64,000 nucleotides of DNA. Origin: an uncultured Chloroflexota bacterium. Lineage in GTDB: Bacteria > Chloroflexota > UBA11872 > VXNJ01. Location of the stretch: the NCBI GenBank assembly GCA_913043205.1, contig CAJWLF010000007.1, forward strand, positions 1 to 64,000. Reading direction: 5' to 3'. Made by a program: the position numbers and the translations under genes. A model generated the notes under the pieces. That model did no database searches. It saw only the letters and a list, made by a program, of their open reading frames with translations, and was not told where the DNA came from. Within the stretch, counting starts at the first letter, position 1. Each line of letters starts with the position of its first letter. Positions 1-9,204 of the stretch are shown here, one piece after another.

Positions 1-182
1 GCGGAATTTGCACACCGGGGTTTATTGTTTCCACCAAGGCACTGTTGGAGAAAAACCCAAACCCGACAGAACACGAAATTCGCTATTGGTTAGCAGGCAA
101 CTTATGCCGATGTACTGGCTATGACAAGATAGTGCGCGCAGTGCAAGATGCGGCAACTCGCATGCAGGAAGGATCAAAGTAG
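1..182 (+). CDS. Molybdenum hydroxylase [2Fe-2S] subunit, C-terminal part (partial)
   Basis: The open frame enters from the left edge (first full codon at base 3) and stops with TAG at 180-182; the next gene's ATG follows immediately. The visible 59 residues carry the second [2Fe-2S] cluster region of the CoxS/XdhC-type small subunit: a GICTPGF stretch, then [12 protein letters not shown], i.e. the C...CxC pattern of the helical [2Fe-2S]-binding domain. This subunit passes electrons from the molybdenum centre to FAD in xanthine dehydrogenase / CO dehydrogenase-type enzymes. The N-terminal plant-type ferredoxin domain lies outside the window. Zero spacing to the large subunit gene implies translational coupling. 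The substrate cannot be told from this part. Confidence 0.93.
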   Translation, partial: GICTPGFIVSTKALLEKNPNPTEHEIRYWLAGNLCRCTGYDKIVRAVQDAATRMQEGSK

Positions 183-2480
183 ATGGCTGTTAATGAATTT
201 GTGACCAAAACTGGCGACTTCAAAGTCATAGGCAAAAGGCCTATCCGCCATGACGGCGCTGACAAAGTAACCGGCAGAGCTACTTATGGCTCAGATATTT
301 CTCTTCAGGGCATGCTCTACGGGAGAGTTCTGCGCAGCCCTCACGCACATGCCGACATAAAGTCGATAGATACCACTGACGCCGAAGCATATCCAGGCGT
401 GCACGCTGTTATCACCTCAGAAGATTTCCCAAATGTAGAAAGCAAACTAGTCGAAGGGGGCGAAGCCGGATCGCAAGACCTCAGTTACATGAGTGCCAAC
501 AAGATGGCTAGAGGGAAAGTCTTATACCACGGTCACCCAGTAGCCGCTGTAGCCGCAGAGACCAGAGATGCTGCTGAGGAAGCTGCTCGTTTGATTAAGG
601 TGGAATATGAAGTCTTGGAGCCAGTACTTAGTGCACGTCGTGGCCGAGATAAGTCATCACCACTGCTTCATGACACCCTTTATACAGACACAGAAGGGGA
701 GAAAGACACAGAACCTAGTAACGTGGCAGAACACCGTATTTACGGTACAGGTGACATTGAAAAAGGGTTTGCAGAGGCCGACATAATTGTTGAAAACGAA
801 TACGATACAGCAACCGTCCATCAGGGTTATATAGAACCACACAACGCAACTGCTCTGTGGCGAGAAGATGGTAGCTTAGACATCTGGTGCAGCTCTCAGG
901 GACACTTCTGGATGCGTAACGAAACAGCAAAGATACTGCAACACCCAGTATCTAAGATCAAAGTCACCCCTATGGAAATTGGTGGTGGATTCGGAGGGAA
1001 AACGCTTACATATCTTGAAACGCCAGCAGCATTGCTGTCTAAAAAGTCAGGTCGCCCAGTCAAGATGTGGATGGATCGCACAGAAGTTCTGCAATCCACC
1101 GGCCCAACACCGGGGTCTTGGATCAAAGTCAAAGTTGGAGCAACAAATGACGGCAAAATCACTGCCGCTCAAGTGGAAATATCAATAGAAGCAGGAGGAT
1201 TCCCAGGAGGACCTCTCCATCCTTCCTGTCTTACATCATTAGCTCCTTACAATTTGGAAAACGCACAAGTGGACGGCTATGACGTTGTAGTTAACAAACC
1301 AAAATCAGCTGCTTATAGAGCTCCCGGTGCAACAATGTCAGAATTTGCAGTTGAAACCACAATGGATGAGTTGGCTGAAAAGCTCGGCATGGACTCTCTA
1401 GAGTTTCACATGTTAAATGCCTCTAAAGAGGGTGATTGGCGGGTTGATGGACCACGATTCCTGCGCGTAGGAAATATCGAATGCATTGAAGCAATCAAAT
1501 CTTCCGATCACTGGAAGACCCCTCTTCAGGCAGCCACTGAACCAAATAAGGTGCGAGGCCGAGGGATGGCGTCAGGATTCTGGGGGAATGCAACCCTCAC
1601 CTCTAGCGCACGTGGCCGTGTTAATGAAGACGGTAGCGTAACCCTAGTGGAAGGATCATGCGACATCGGAGGAAGTCGCACTTCAATCGCCATGCAGATG
1701 GCTGAGACATTGGGAATCAGCGAGCAAGATATTGTCCCTATTGTCGGTGACACCGATGATGCAGGATACACCGCTGTTACCGGAGGAAGTCGAACCACTG
1801 CAGTTACAGGGTTAGCTGCATACAACGCAGCGAACGAAATTCTGGCAAAAATGAGCACTGGTCTGGCAGAGGTATGGGAAGTCAAATCAGACAATATTAC
1901 TAGCCAAAACGGTCGGTTCTCATGTAACGGCCACGATTTATCCTTTAAGGAGGCAGCTGCCCTACTGCATGACAACGACATTCAGGTCACAGGACAATCA
2001 ACTGTTACTCCTAAAACTCCTGCAGGTGCTTTTTCCTGCCAGGCAGCCGACATAGAGCTGGATCTAGAAACAGGCAAGATAGAAATCTTGCGTTACACAA
2101 TAGCTCAAGACGCCGGTACTGCTATATACCCTCCATACGTCGAAGGTCAGATGCAGGGCGGGGTTGCACAAGGTATCGGGTGGGCACTTAATGAAGAATA
2201 CTGGTATGACGGTGAAGGCCATCTCAGAAATTCAAGCTTGCTCGACTATCGAATGCCAACAGCTCTGGACCTTCCAATGATTGACACAATAATTGTTGAA
2301 GTGCCAAATCCTGATCATCCGTACGGGGTACGAGGAGTAGGAGAAGTATGTATCGTTCCGCCTCCAGCTGCCATCGCAAATGCGATACACAACGCTGTCG
2401 GCGTGCGGATGCATGAGCTCCCCATGTCACCTCCTAAGGTTACAGCGGCACTCGCAAATGCCGGAAAGCTTCAAACCTAG
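183..2480 (+). CDS. Xanthine dehydrogenase family molybdopterin-binding large subunit
   Basis: 765 residues, the usual length for the Mo-binding subunit of the xanthine dehydrogenase / aerobic CO dehydrogenase family. The small hammerhead domain begins near residue 20 (GKRPIRHDGADKVTG). The molybdopterin contact GGGFGGK lies at 267-273, an AYRAPGA segment near 380, and the catalytic glutamate is E721 in GVGE. Form I CO dehydrogenase carries AYRCSFR at the active-site loop; here it is AYRAPGA, so a true CO dehydrogenase is unlikely and an aldehyde, purine or N-heterocycle hydroxylase is more likely. The start directly abuts the [2Fe-2S] subunit stop. No FAD subunit is visible; it may lie upstream. 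The adjacent MoaD-like gene suggests a dedicated cofactor or sulfur-handling partner. Confidence 0.93.
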   Translation: MAVNEFVTKTGDFKVIGKRPIRHDGADKVTGRATYGSDISLQGMLYGRVLRSPHAHADIKSIDTTDAEAYPGVHAVITSEDFPNVESKLVEGGEAGSQDLSYMSANKMARGKVLYHGHPVAAVAAETRDAAEEAARLIKVEYEVLEPVLSARRGRDKSSPLLHDTLYTDTEGEKDTEPSNVAEHRIYGTGDIEKGFAEADIIVENEYDTATVHQGYIEPHNATALWREDGSLDIWCSSQGHFWMRNETAKILQHPVSKIKVTPMEIGGGFGGKTLTYLETPAALLSKKSGRPVKMWMDRTEVLQSTGPTPGSWIKVKVGATNDGKITAAQVEISIEAGGFPGGPLHPSCLTSLAPYNLENAQVDGYDVVVNKPKSAAYRAPGATMSEFAVETTMDELAEKLGMDSLEFHMLNASKEGDWRVDGPRFLRVGNIECIEAIKSSDHWKTPLQAATEPNKVRGRGMASGFWGNATLTSSARGRVNEDGSVTLVEGSCDIGGSRTSIAMQMAETLGISEQDIVPIVGDTDDAGYTAVTGGSRTTAVTGLAAYNAANEILAKMSTGLAEVWEVKSDNITSQNGRFSCNGHDLSFKEAAALLHDNDIQVTGQSTVTPKTPAGAFSCQAADIELDLETGKIEILRYTIAQDAGTAIYPPYVEGQMQGGVAQGIGWALNEEYWYDGEGHLRNSSLLDYRMPTALDLPMIDTIIVEVPNPDHPYGVRGVGEVCIVPPPAAIANAIHNAVGVRMHELPMSPPKVTAALANAGKLQT

Positions 2481-2496
2481 CACTGCCTAACAAAGG

Positions 2497-2772
2497 ATGC
2501 CAAGGCTGTATGTTCCAAGTGCTCTGCGAGAATTAACCGATGGGCAATCAGATATTGAGCTGGACGGGCAGACCGTCGGAGACATGCTCCAAAGCTTGGA
2601 AAGCAAGCACCCTGGTACAGCCAGTCGTCTTACCAGCTCTGAAACAGCGCACGGACTTAGGCATGGCTTGGTCGTTTTCATAGACGGCGAACAATTTAGA
2701 ACGGGAACCCGTACCAAAGTTGATGACAACAGCACCGTATATTTAGTTTTAGCACAAGCTGGTGGCACCTAA
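2497..2772 (+). CDS. MoaD/ThiS family ubiquitin-like sulfur carrier protein with GGT tail
   Basis: 91 residues with the beta-grasp pattern of the longer MoaD/CysO-like group: LYVPSALREL at the N-terminus, a TVGDMLQSLESKHPG helix region, a central VVFIDGEQFR strand and a C-terminal VYLVLAQAGG. Sulfur carriers end in Gly-Gly, which is adenylated by an E1-like enzyme and converted to a thiocarboxylate. Here one extra threonine follows the GG. Some relatives (QbsE-type) carry residues after GG that are removed by a JAMM-family peptidase; whether that holds here is inference. The gene lies 16 bp after the hydroxylase large subunit and is probably co-transcribed. A role in pterin cofactor or in another sulfur transfer cannot be separated. 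Confidence 0.85.
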   Translation: MPRLYVPSALRELTDGQSDIELDGQTVGDMLQSLESKHPGTASRLTSSETAHGLRHGLVVFIDGEQFRTGTRTKVDDNSTVYLVLAQAGGT

Positions 2773-2923
2773 AAACATACGAGTGGCAATTTAGTATTGT
2801 TTATATTGAAAGTTAGATTTCAAATCCCAGAAAGTTGGATATGTAACGTTTACTGGCTGTGATATCCATCGGTAGTTACAGTATTAGTCATCAGGCAACT
2901 ATATCTATCAATAGGACGCAAGC

Positions 2924-4384
2924 ATGACCGCACCTAATATTTTATGGATCTGCACCGACCAACAACGTTGGGATACGCTGGGCGTATACGGGAATAGTTG
3001 GGTCAACACACCCAACATTGATCGTCTGGCCGAATCGGGATTAGTCTTTGACTACTGCTACTCTCAAAGCACAGTGTGCACCCCTAGTCGAGCTAGCTTC
3101 TTGACTGGTAGATACCCGCGTACATGTCGTGGACGGCAAAACGGAGCTGACATACCGCCAGAAGAAATCCTGATAACCAAGGCTATGGCCGACGCTGGGT
3201 ACAATTGCGGCCTTGCTGGCAAATTACATATCTCCGCCAGCAATCCTTCGGTCGCCCCCATAATGGAACCTCGTATCAACGATGGCTACTCTGTTTTCAA
3301 CTGGTCCCATGACCGTAGTGATGCCTGGCCAACTAATGAATATCACAATTGGTTAGCAGAAAAAGGTGTGGAATATTCCAGCCAAGCTCATCCAGAGTGT
3401 AACCACATTAGATTAGGTCCGAATGCGGAGCATCATCAAACAACATGGTGCGTAGAAAAAGCGATTAATTTTATCCAAAATAATGCCAAGTTCGATCAAC
3501 CATGGCTACATTCAGTAAACATTTATGACCCCCACCACTCGTTTGAAACCCCTGCCGACTACCTCCAACGCTATTTGGATCGAATAGACGATATTCCGTT
3601 ACCTAATTACATAGAAGGTGAACTCAACAACAAACCAGTTTTCCAACAGTTTGATCACTTAGGCGCTTACAACAGCAGTAAAGATGGCACGACTGAGGGA
3701 TCCCATCACTACCCCACAATGACTGAACGCGATCACCGAATGATCACAGCATCGTATTGGGCCATGTGCGACTTAGTAGACAGTCAGGTTGGTCGTCTAT
3801 TGGATGCACTAGAATCGTCCGGAGAAGCAGAAAACACATTGGTCATCTTTATGTCAGATCACGGAGAAATGCTCGGTGATCATGGACTCTATTGGAAAGG
3901 CCCCTTTTTCTACGAGCCAGCCGTACGCGTCCCACTAATTGTGGCATGGAAAGGTCAAGTCGAAGCCGGAAGGCGCAGCCAAGCACTGGTGGAGCTCAGT
4001 GACATCGCACCAACTATCCTTGACGCAGCTGGGGTAGAACATCCTGCCGGAATGCAAGCTAAATCTCTCTGGCCTTTAATCAACGGGAGCACCGCCATCG
4101 ACCACCATAGAGAAGATGTTTATTCTGAATACTATAACGCCATGCCCTGGCACAGTGATCCAACAGCACAAACCACAATGGTTAGAACAAAAACTCACAA
4201 AATCGTTGCTGCACACGGTACAGGATCTGGCGAGCTTTATGATCTCAACAAAGACCCCGAGGAGACACAGAATCTTTGGTCCGACCCCGAATCTTCTGAC
4301 CTCAAATTAGATATGTACGAACGTCTTGCAGACCGAATGGCATGGACTGTTGACCCGCTACCACTACGTAAATCTGAATGGTAG
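2924..4384 (+). CDS. Sulfatase (formylglycine-type)
   Basis: 486 residues, an alkaline-phosphatase-fold type I sulfatase. The maturation motif C52-T-P-S-R is present; Cys52 would be converted to formylglycine by a formylglycine-generating enzyme not found in this window. Metal-binding residues appear in TDQQRWDTLG near residue 12 and in SDHGEMLGDHG near 310. No signal peptide is evident (the start MTAPNILWICTDQ enters the core fold at once), so a cytoplasmic enzyme is expected. Such proteins hydrolyse sulfate esters of carbohydrates or sometimes choline or phosphonate-type substrates; the substrate is not predictable here. It is followed 84 bp later by an aldo/keto reductase, possibly in the same transcript. 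Confidence 0.92.
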   Translation: MTAPNILWICTDQQRWDTLGVYGNSWVNTPNIDRLAESGLVFDYCYSQSTVCTPSRASFLTGRYPRTCRGRQNGADIPPEEILITKAMADAGYNCGLAGKLHISASNPSVAPIMEPRINDGYSVFNWSHDRSDAWPTNEYHNWLAEKGVEYSSQAHPECNHIRLGPNAEHHQTTWCVEKAINFIQNNAKFDQPWLHSVNIYDPHHSFETPADYLQRYLDRIDDIPLPNYIEGELNNKPVFQQFDHLGAYNSSKDGTTEGSHHYPTMTERDHRMITASYWAMCDLVDSQVGRLLDALESSGEAENTLVIFMSDHGEMLGDHGLYWKGPFFYEPAVRVPLIVAWKGQVEAGRRSQALVELSDIAPTILDAAGVEHPAGMQAKSLWPLINGSTAIDHHREDVYSEYYNAMPWHSDPTAQTTMVRTKTHKIVAAHGTGSGELYDLNKDPEETQNLWSDPESSDLKLDMYERLADRMAWTVDPLPLRKSEW

Positions 4385-4468
4385 GCAATGCAACAACACA
4401 AAGACAAATAACATATTACTCATTACTTAAACTTGAATACTAGTAGATAGAAAAGGATTTTTTGGAGC

Positions 4469-5356
4469 ATGCAAAAGCGCAAACTAGGTAGGACAGGCCA
4501 TCAAAGCACTGTCGTAACAATGGGGACAGCAGCATTTGGTAGACCCGACCTTCCAGATGCTCAGGCCACAGTTGAATCATCGGTAGAATTATTCATGGAG
4601 CACGGCGTTAACCATATAGATATTGCACCTGGATACGGCCAGGCTATGGAACGTATGAAACCATTATTGCCCGCCATTCGAGACCACATATTTCTAGGCT
4701 GTAAAACACAAGAAAGAAACAAGACTGCAGCCTGGCTAGATATTAAGGATGGGTTGAATCGACTAGGAGTGAAGTCTTACGACCTTTTTCAAAACCATGC
4801 TGTAACAACGATGGCAGAATTGGACTCTATCACTCGCCCGGGTGGCGCGATCGAAGCATTAATTGAGATGCGAAATCAAGGCAAAACCCAATGGCTAGGC
4901 ATAACGGGGCACGGTCCTTACGCACCGTCTGTATTGTATGAAGCCCTCAATCGTTTTGAGTACGACACAGTAATGTTCCCTGTAAGTGCGACCATGTGGC
5001 GAAACCATGAGTACCGACGGGATGCCAAAAAGCTTATCGACTACTGCAACAAACATGATGTCGGAATACAGTGTATAAAAATGATAGCCCGTAGCGGCTG
5101 GGGAACTCAGGACAAAGACAAAAGCACTTGGTACGATCCACATCGCAATCAGAAGTCCATCGACCAGGCCCTCTGGTGGCTACTATCGCATCCTATTCAC
5201 ACCGCACCAAGTGTTAGTGATGTTAGTTTGGTGCCTATGGTATTGGATGCAGCAGAACGCTTCCAGCCTTTAACCAATGAGGAACAGAACGAAGTTGTAT
5301 TAAGTCAGCAACCCCTATTCCCAGAACCTTTATTGGCGATCAACCCCGCAAAATAA
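4469..5356 (+). CDS. Aldo/keto reductase family protein
   Basis: 295 residues of the aldo/keto reductase TIM-barrel family. The N-terminus MQKRKLGRTG is typical, and the catalytic tetrad can be placed as Asp and Tyr in HIDIAPGYG, Lys in FLGCKTQ and His in FQNHAV. These enzymes reduce or oxidise carbonyl groups with NAD(P)H; the group here is close to the sugar-dehydrogenase-like predicted oxidoreductases. An AAGGA element 11-15 bases ahead of the ATG and a GGAG almost at the start give only moderate support for the chosen ATG. A hairpin just beyond the gene probably ends transcription. Confidence 0.88.
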   Translation: MQKRKLGRTGHQSTVVTMGTAAFGRPDLPDAQATVESSVELFMEHGVNHIDIAPGYGQAMERMKPLLPAIRDHIFLGCKTQERNKTAAWLDIKDGLNRLGVKSYDLFQNHAVTTMAELDSITRPGGAIEALIEMRNQGKTQWLGITGHGPYAPSVLYEALNRFEYDTVMFPVSATMWRNHEYRRDAKKLIDYCNKHDVGIQCIKMIARSGWGTQDKDKSTWYDPHRNQKSIDQALWWLLSHPIHTAPSVSDVSLVPMVLDAAERFQPLTNEEQNEVVLSQQPLFPEPLLAINPAK

Positions 5357-5397
5357 ACATCGGTTACTGCCAATACCATGCTGGCTTAAACAACATA

Positions 5398-5414
5398 CAG
5401 CCCTAGTAGGGCTG
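5398..5414. terminator. Bidirectional hairpin between convergent genes
   Basis: A perfect 7-bp stem CAGCCCT/AGGGCTG with a 3-nt AGT loop sits between the aldo/keto reductase stop and the stop codon of the convergent sugar isomerase. Only a weak T-rich run (ATCATTTA) follows on the plus side, so intrinsic termination is probable rather than certain. Confidence 0.55.
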
Positions 5415-5415
5415 A

Positions 5416-6306
5416 TCATTTAGCGTGGGAACTCGGTGGGAATTCAGGCCCTGCTTCAGTAAGTGCACGGATCTGCTCCATACTTATTCTTGCAGCTTGC
5501 TCAGGATCATTGCCTAATATGTTTTTCAAGTATCCAAAGCTTTCAAATTCAACTGCGGCAAATCCTTGGTAGCCTATTTGTCCAAGGGCACTAAAAAAAG
5601 CCCTCCAGTCCACCCTTCCTTCTCCTAGTAGTGGGAATAAGAATTCCCCCGGGCGCTGGCTTATACCAACAGCATCTTTAAGGTGGCAATGGATTATCTG
5701 GCCGCCCCACTGTTTAATATTCCACCCTACATCCATATCACCACTCAAAATCCCATGTGACGGATCAAAATTGACGCCAACAGATTCAGAATTGACTGCG
5801 TCTACAAGAAATTTATGCGAATAAAAATCATGGGCGACCATACCCCAAACCCCTTCCGAGCTTATTTTCACACCAGCTTCATTTGCGGCCTGTCCAAATC
5901 TCCCATATGCCTCTAAAACTTGATCCCATGCTGCCCCCTCAGAAATATCGTCTGGAATGCGAGGCGCTTCTTTATCCCATGGCGCGGGGCCGGTCATAGT
6001 GCCAACATTAGAGACTCCAACCTCTCCGGCCGCTTGTATCTGTTCTAAAGTGCGCACTATACGGGCTTCGCGCAGGTCATCATCAAGGCTAACTAGGTCT
6101 TCATGCGCAAATATACGACTTACCTCTAGCCCCGCATCTCTCGTTTGTTCTACCACTCTAGCTGGAGCACCAGATTCCCCAGTATTGAAATGAGCACCTC
6201 CCCATTCAACACCTTGATAACCTAGCTTCTTGAGCGAGGCTACGACTTCTTCGGACTTCCATTGGGTGAATCCAAGCGTAGCTTGAAATGCAAATTTGAC
6301 ACTCAT
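5416..6306 (-). CDS. Sugar phosphate isomerase/epimerase family TIM-barrel protein
   Basis: 296 residues of the xylose-isomerase-like TIM barrel (AP endonuclease family 2 fold). Diagnostic stretches are GYQGVEWGGAHFN near the N-terminus, GVNFDPSHGIL for a metal-binding Asp/His strand, IIHCHLKDA for the next metal ligands and LGEGRVDWRAFFSAL near the C-terminus. Members isomerise or epimerise ketoses, or act on inositols and hydroxypyruvate. The ATG overlaps the stop of the NAD-dependent epimerase upstream by 4 bp, so the two are translated together and probably act in one sugar pathway. Confidence 0.88.
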   Translation of the reverse strand: MSVKFAFQATLGFTQWKSEEVVASLKKLGYQGVEWGGAHFNTGESGAPARVVEQTRDAGLEVSRIFAHEDLVSLDDDLREARIVRTLEQIQAAGEVGVSNVGTMTGPAPWDKEAPRIPDDISEGAAWDQVLEAYGRFGQAANEAGVKISSEGVWGMVAHDFYSHKFLVDAVNSESVGVNFDPSHGILSGDMDVGWNIKQWGGQIIHCHLKDAVGISQRPGEFLFPLLGEGRVDWRAFFSALGQIGYQGFAAVEFESFGYLKNILGNDPEQAARISMEQIRALTEAGPEFPPSSHAK

Positions 6307-7202
6307 ACGCGATTAACCCCCAAACGTCCTCTCAATACATCCAGATCTACAGTCGGGACATATCCAAGCATTCGGGTAGCTTTCCTGTAATCAAACAAAC
6401 TAGCTTTGGGATTTACTTCAAACAACTCCGGCTGAAGTACCTTAGGCGGATCATCCGGCCAATTCAGATCAATTAATTCCAGAGTCGTCAGATCTGTAAA
6501 GTTGTCACGGGCGGTCACATAAAAACGCTCAAACAGACTCTGCCCATCCGAAAATTCGAATTCACATGACTTTAGTGCCGCCTGAGCAATATCGCTTGTG
6601 GCCACCCATGCGCCAAGCCAGTCTTTATCACCACCCCCACTGCCACGCTCAAGAATAGGCTTCCAACTACTTATGTTCCGATCTCCTCCCCAAGCCCATG
6701 CATAGCGCAGGGATATAGCTTCTATGTCATATGCCATCGAATATTGCTGGCACATTAACTCGCCAAAATACTTGCTCATTCCATACGACTCATGCGGCCA
6801 TGATGGATGTTCTTCATCAATAGGCAAGTATCTAGGTTTGTATGATCGGTTTCTAATTCCAAATCCGGATGCTGACTCGCTACACCCATAAACAATGCGA
6901 GGAATATTATTTGCCCTAATCGCCTCAAGAATGTTGAAAGTAGCCATGCAATTCACTCTAAAAACCAACTCTGCTGAATCTGAGAACGGATCCGGAATCG
7001 CCGCCAAATGGACAACTACGTCAAACCCTCTCACCAGAGATTTCACTTTATTGGCATCCATCAAATCCACCTCTAGAAAAGGAAGGTCGGAATGTCTGGG
7101 TGACTTCTGTACATCAAGAATAGACACAGAGTGTGTTTCACAAAGATTGGATACTACTTCCCCTCCGATATCACCACCGCCTCCTGTCACAAGAATATTC
7201 AT
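6303..7202 (-). CDS. NAD-dependent epimerase/dehydratase (extended SDR)
   Basis: 299 residues. The N-terminal nucleotide-binding loop is MNILVTGGGGDIGG, the cofactor Asp follows strand 2 (SILDVQ), VVHLAAIPDP marks strand 4 and the catalytic pair appears as YGMSKYFGE (Tyr-x3-Lys). The shape resembles uronate dehydrogenases and sugar-nucleotide epimerases, with sugar acid oxidation a reasonable guess. It is the first gene of a two-gene minus-strand operon with the isomerase downstream (4-bp overlap). Its promoter should lie in the 118-bp gap shared divergently with the membrane phosphatase-like gene. Confidence 0.88.
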   Translation of the reverse strand: MNILVTGGGGDIGGEVVSNLCETHSVSILDVQKSPRHSDLPFLEVDLMDANKVKSLVRGFDVVVHLAAIPDPFSDSAELVFRVNCMATFNILEAIRANNIPRIVYGCSESASGFGIRNRSYKPRYLPIDEEHPSWPHESYGMSKYFGELMCQQYSMAYDIEAISLRYAWAWGGDRNISSWKPILERGSGGGDKDWLGAWVATSDIAQAALKSCEFEFSDGQSLFERFYVTARDNFTDLTTLELIDLNWPDDPPKVLQPELFEVNPKASLFDYRKATRMLGYVPTVDLDVLRGRLGVNRV

Positions 7203-7320
7203 GTCACATCCTTCAGGTACTACACCTATATTACATATCTGGAATCTTGGCTCGTAAGCACACCTCGCCCCATATCTAATATCATATATGGAAATTCAGT
7301 AAAGATTTGAAGCGGCACCT

Positions 7321-9204
7321 ATGTCACAAATCCATGTCCAGCAAAGTAGAGAAACTACCTGGCAAATTCCAGCGTTCACCGCATTAGTTGTATTGTTGGG
7401 CTTGCAATCACTACGCTCTTTTCCTACTAGCTTGTTTTGGTGGCTAGGCGAGACTTCAGATCGTATCGTAATGCTGACAGCTGCGTTGTTGGCATTTTCA
7501 GCAGCAGCATTAGCCTGGCCTCTAATCCGAAAAATAGGCCCCGGGCGACTCGTTCTACTATCAAGCCTACTGCTCGGTTGTTCACGTCTAATCGATCAGA
7601 TTTCGTCTACCGCGTGGGCAGGATTAGTATTCGGCGGATTAGGTGTTATCGGATTTTGTTGGCTAGCTTCAATGCTGTCAGGACAAGGACGACAGGCTGG
7701 ACTAGGAATAGCACTCGGTCTCACCGCGGATGCTGCAATCCGATCTGCATTCAACACCATAGACATCCCATTTCTGAACGGTATAAATGCAGGAATCGAA
7801 GGAATAGTTGCAACATTGTGCATAGTAAGTGCGCTGACGGTACTGGCGTGCATTAACCTGACTAGAAGCAACTATTTGCTTCCAGCAATTGGGCAAGCTT
7901 GGCCAAATTCAGCAATCATGCCAGGAATTTTCATGTTCATGCTATGGATAGGTAACCATGGCCAGATAGCTCAACGTACTGGGGTCGATTGGCAAATTCT
8001 CGCGATTTGTATTCCTGCGGCATTGTCTGCTGGAGCGATATTCACGTTATTGACCAATAGATGGATTTCACAGTTACTGGCCCCGATTGGCCTCTCGATC
8101 GGAGCCGGTCTCTTTTGGCTCTTGGATTCGTTCTTGGGCGCACTTTTATCGGCCATGCTAATAGGGCCAACTTTAGCCACCCTGCCTGCCTCGGTAATAC
8201 CAGAGAAAACATCCGTACGTGCGCCAGTTTTATACACTACCGTTGGATCGATGGTATTTGTAGTAATGCTCTTTATTTTTTATTCGTTTTACGCCCCCTT
8301 ATGGATCCCATTAGTGCTGACTGGGCTGGTATCTCTATCGGCTCTTGCAACCATATGGCGTCTCTCTCTTTCCCTGCACTACTCGCTTCAATTCCGTAAG
8401 GTAATACTGCTTACTGCGCTTGTAGTAGCTGCAGCATTGGCTTCTACTTTGTCTACCTTGGCTACCAAAAGCCCGTCTCTCACAACCACCACCGCTGAGC
8501 CCGGCCAAATTCGAGTAATGAGTTACAACATCAGACAGGGATTTGGGGTGAACTCTGTGTGGAATCTGGAATCAGTAGCCCGGGAAATCGAAAAACATAA
8601 CCCTGATATTGTTGCTTTGCAGGAAGTCGGTAGAGCATGGATCATATCGGGGCAAAACGATCAGCTTCAATGGCTAGCACAGCGACTCCAAATGAATCAT
8701 ATATATTCACCGCATATAGGAGACACATGGGGCAACGCTATATTAAGCCGCATGTCAGTTGCCTCTCAGTACCAAGGTGAATTCAATTCAAAAGACAGAA
8801 TACCCAGGGGATATCTAGATGCAACTTTGATGTCGGACTCTGGTCCACTAAGAGTCATAGTCACACATCTGGATCATGAAGTTACATCGGTCGGCGATTC
8901 GGTCAGAAAGGACCAAATGCAGATGGTATTAGACCGCTGGGAACAGAGTCCCGCCACCATAATTATCGGAGACATGAATTTTGACCCAAGTTCTCCTGGA
9001 TATAAGACAGCAATAGAAGGCAGGCTAAAAGACGTATTATTGTCAAAAGGTCGCGACGGATTCACTTATCGTTCCGACGATCTGAATATACGGATCGATT
9101 ACATATTCGCCAGCTCGGACCTTAGTGTAGAAGCCGCAGATCTACCCTTATCACAAGCTTCGGATCATTTACCTCTCGTAGCTGATTTGTCCATTTCGAA
9201 TTAG
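7321..9204 (+). CDS. Membrane protein with C-terminal endonuclease/exonuclease/phosphatase domain
   Basis: 627 residues in two parts. Residues 1 to about 385 form a polytopic membrane region with roughly ten hydrophobic segments. Residues about 395-627 form an endonuclease/exonuclease/phosphatase (EEP) domain: VMSYNIRQGFG, ALQEVGRAW (metal Glu), GNAILSR, HLDHE, IIIGDMNFDP (catalytic Asp and Asn) and ASDHLPLVADL (Asp-His). EEP domains cleave phosphodiesters in nucleic acids, inositol phosphates or sphingomyelin. Anchoring suggests an extracytoplasmic or membrane-lipid substrate, but this is inference. The ribosome-binding site is weak. Its 3' end overlaps the convergent GH51 gene by 4 bp. Confidence 0.85.
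   Translation: MSQIHVQQSRETTWQIPAFTALVVLLGLQSLRSFPTSLFWWLGETSDRIVMLTAALLAFSAAALAWPLIRKIGPGRLVLLSSLLLGCSRLIDQISSTAWAGLVFGGLGVIGFCWLASMLSGQGRQAGLGIALGLTADAAIRSAFNTIDIPFLNGINAGIEGIVATLCIVSALTVLACINLTRSNYLLPAIGQAWPNSAIMPGIFMFMLWIGNHGQIAQRTGVDWQILAICIPAALSAGAIFTLLTNRWISQLLAPIGLSIGAGLFWLLDSFLGALLSAMLIGPTLATLPASVIPEKTSVRAPVLYTTVGSMVFVVMLFIFYSFYAPLWIPLVLTGLVSLSALATIWRLSLSLHYSLQFRKVILLTALVVAAALASTLSTLATKSPSLTTTTAEPGQIRVMSYNIRQGFGVNSVWNLESVAREIEKHNPDIVALQEVGRAWIISGQNDQLQWLAQRLQMNHIYSPHIGDTWGNAILSRMSVASQYQGEFNSKDRIPRGYLDATLMSDSGPLRVIVTHLDHEVTSVGDSVRKDQMQMVLDRWEQSPATIIIGDMNFDPSSPGYKTAIEGRLKDVLLSKGRDGFTYRSDDLNIRIDYIFASSDLSVEAADLPLSQASDHLPLVADLSISN

Noticed and set aside
183-2480. Aerobic carbon monoxide dehydrogenase large subunit (CoxL form I)
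   Set aside because: The active-site loop reads AYRAPGA instead of AYRCSFR, so a CO dehydrogenase label is not supported.
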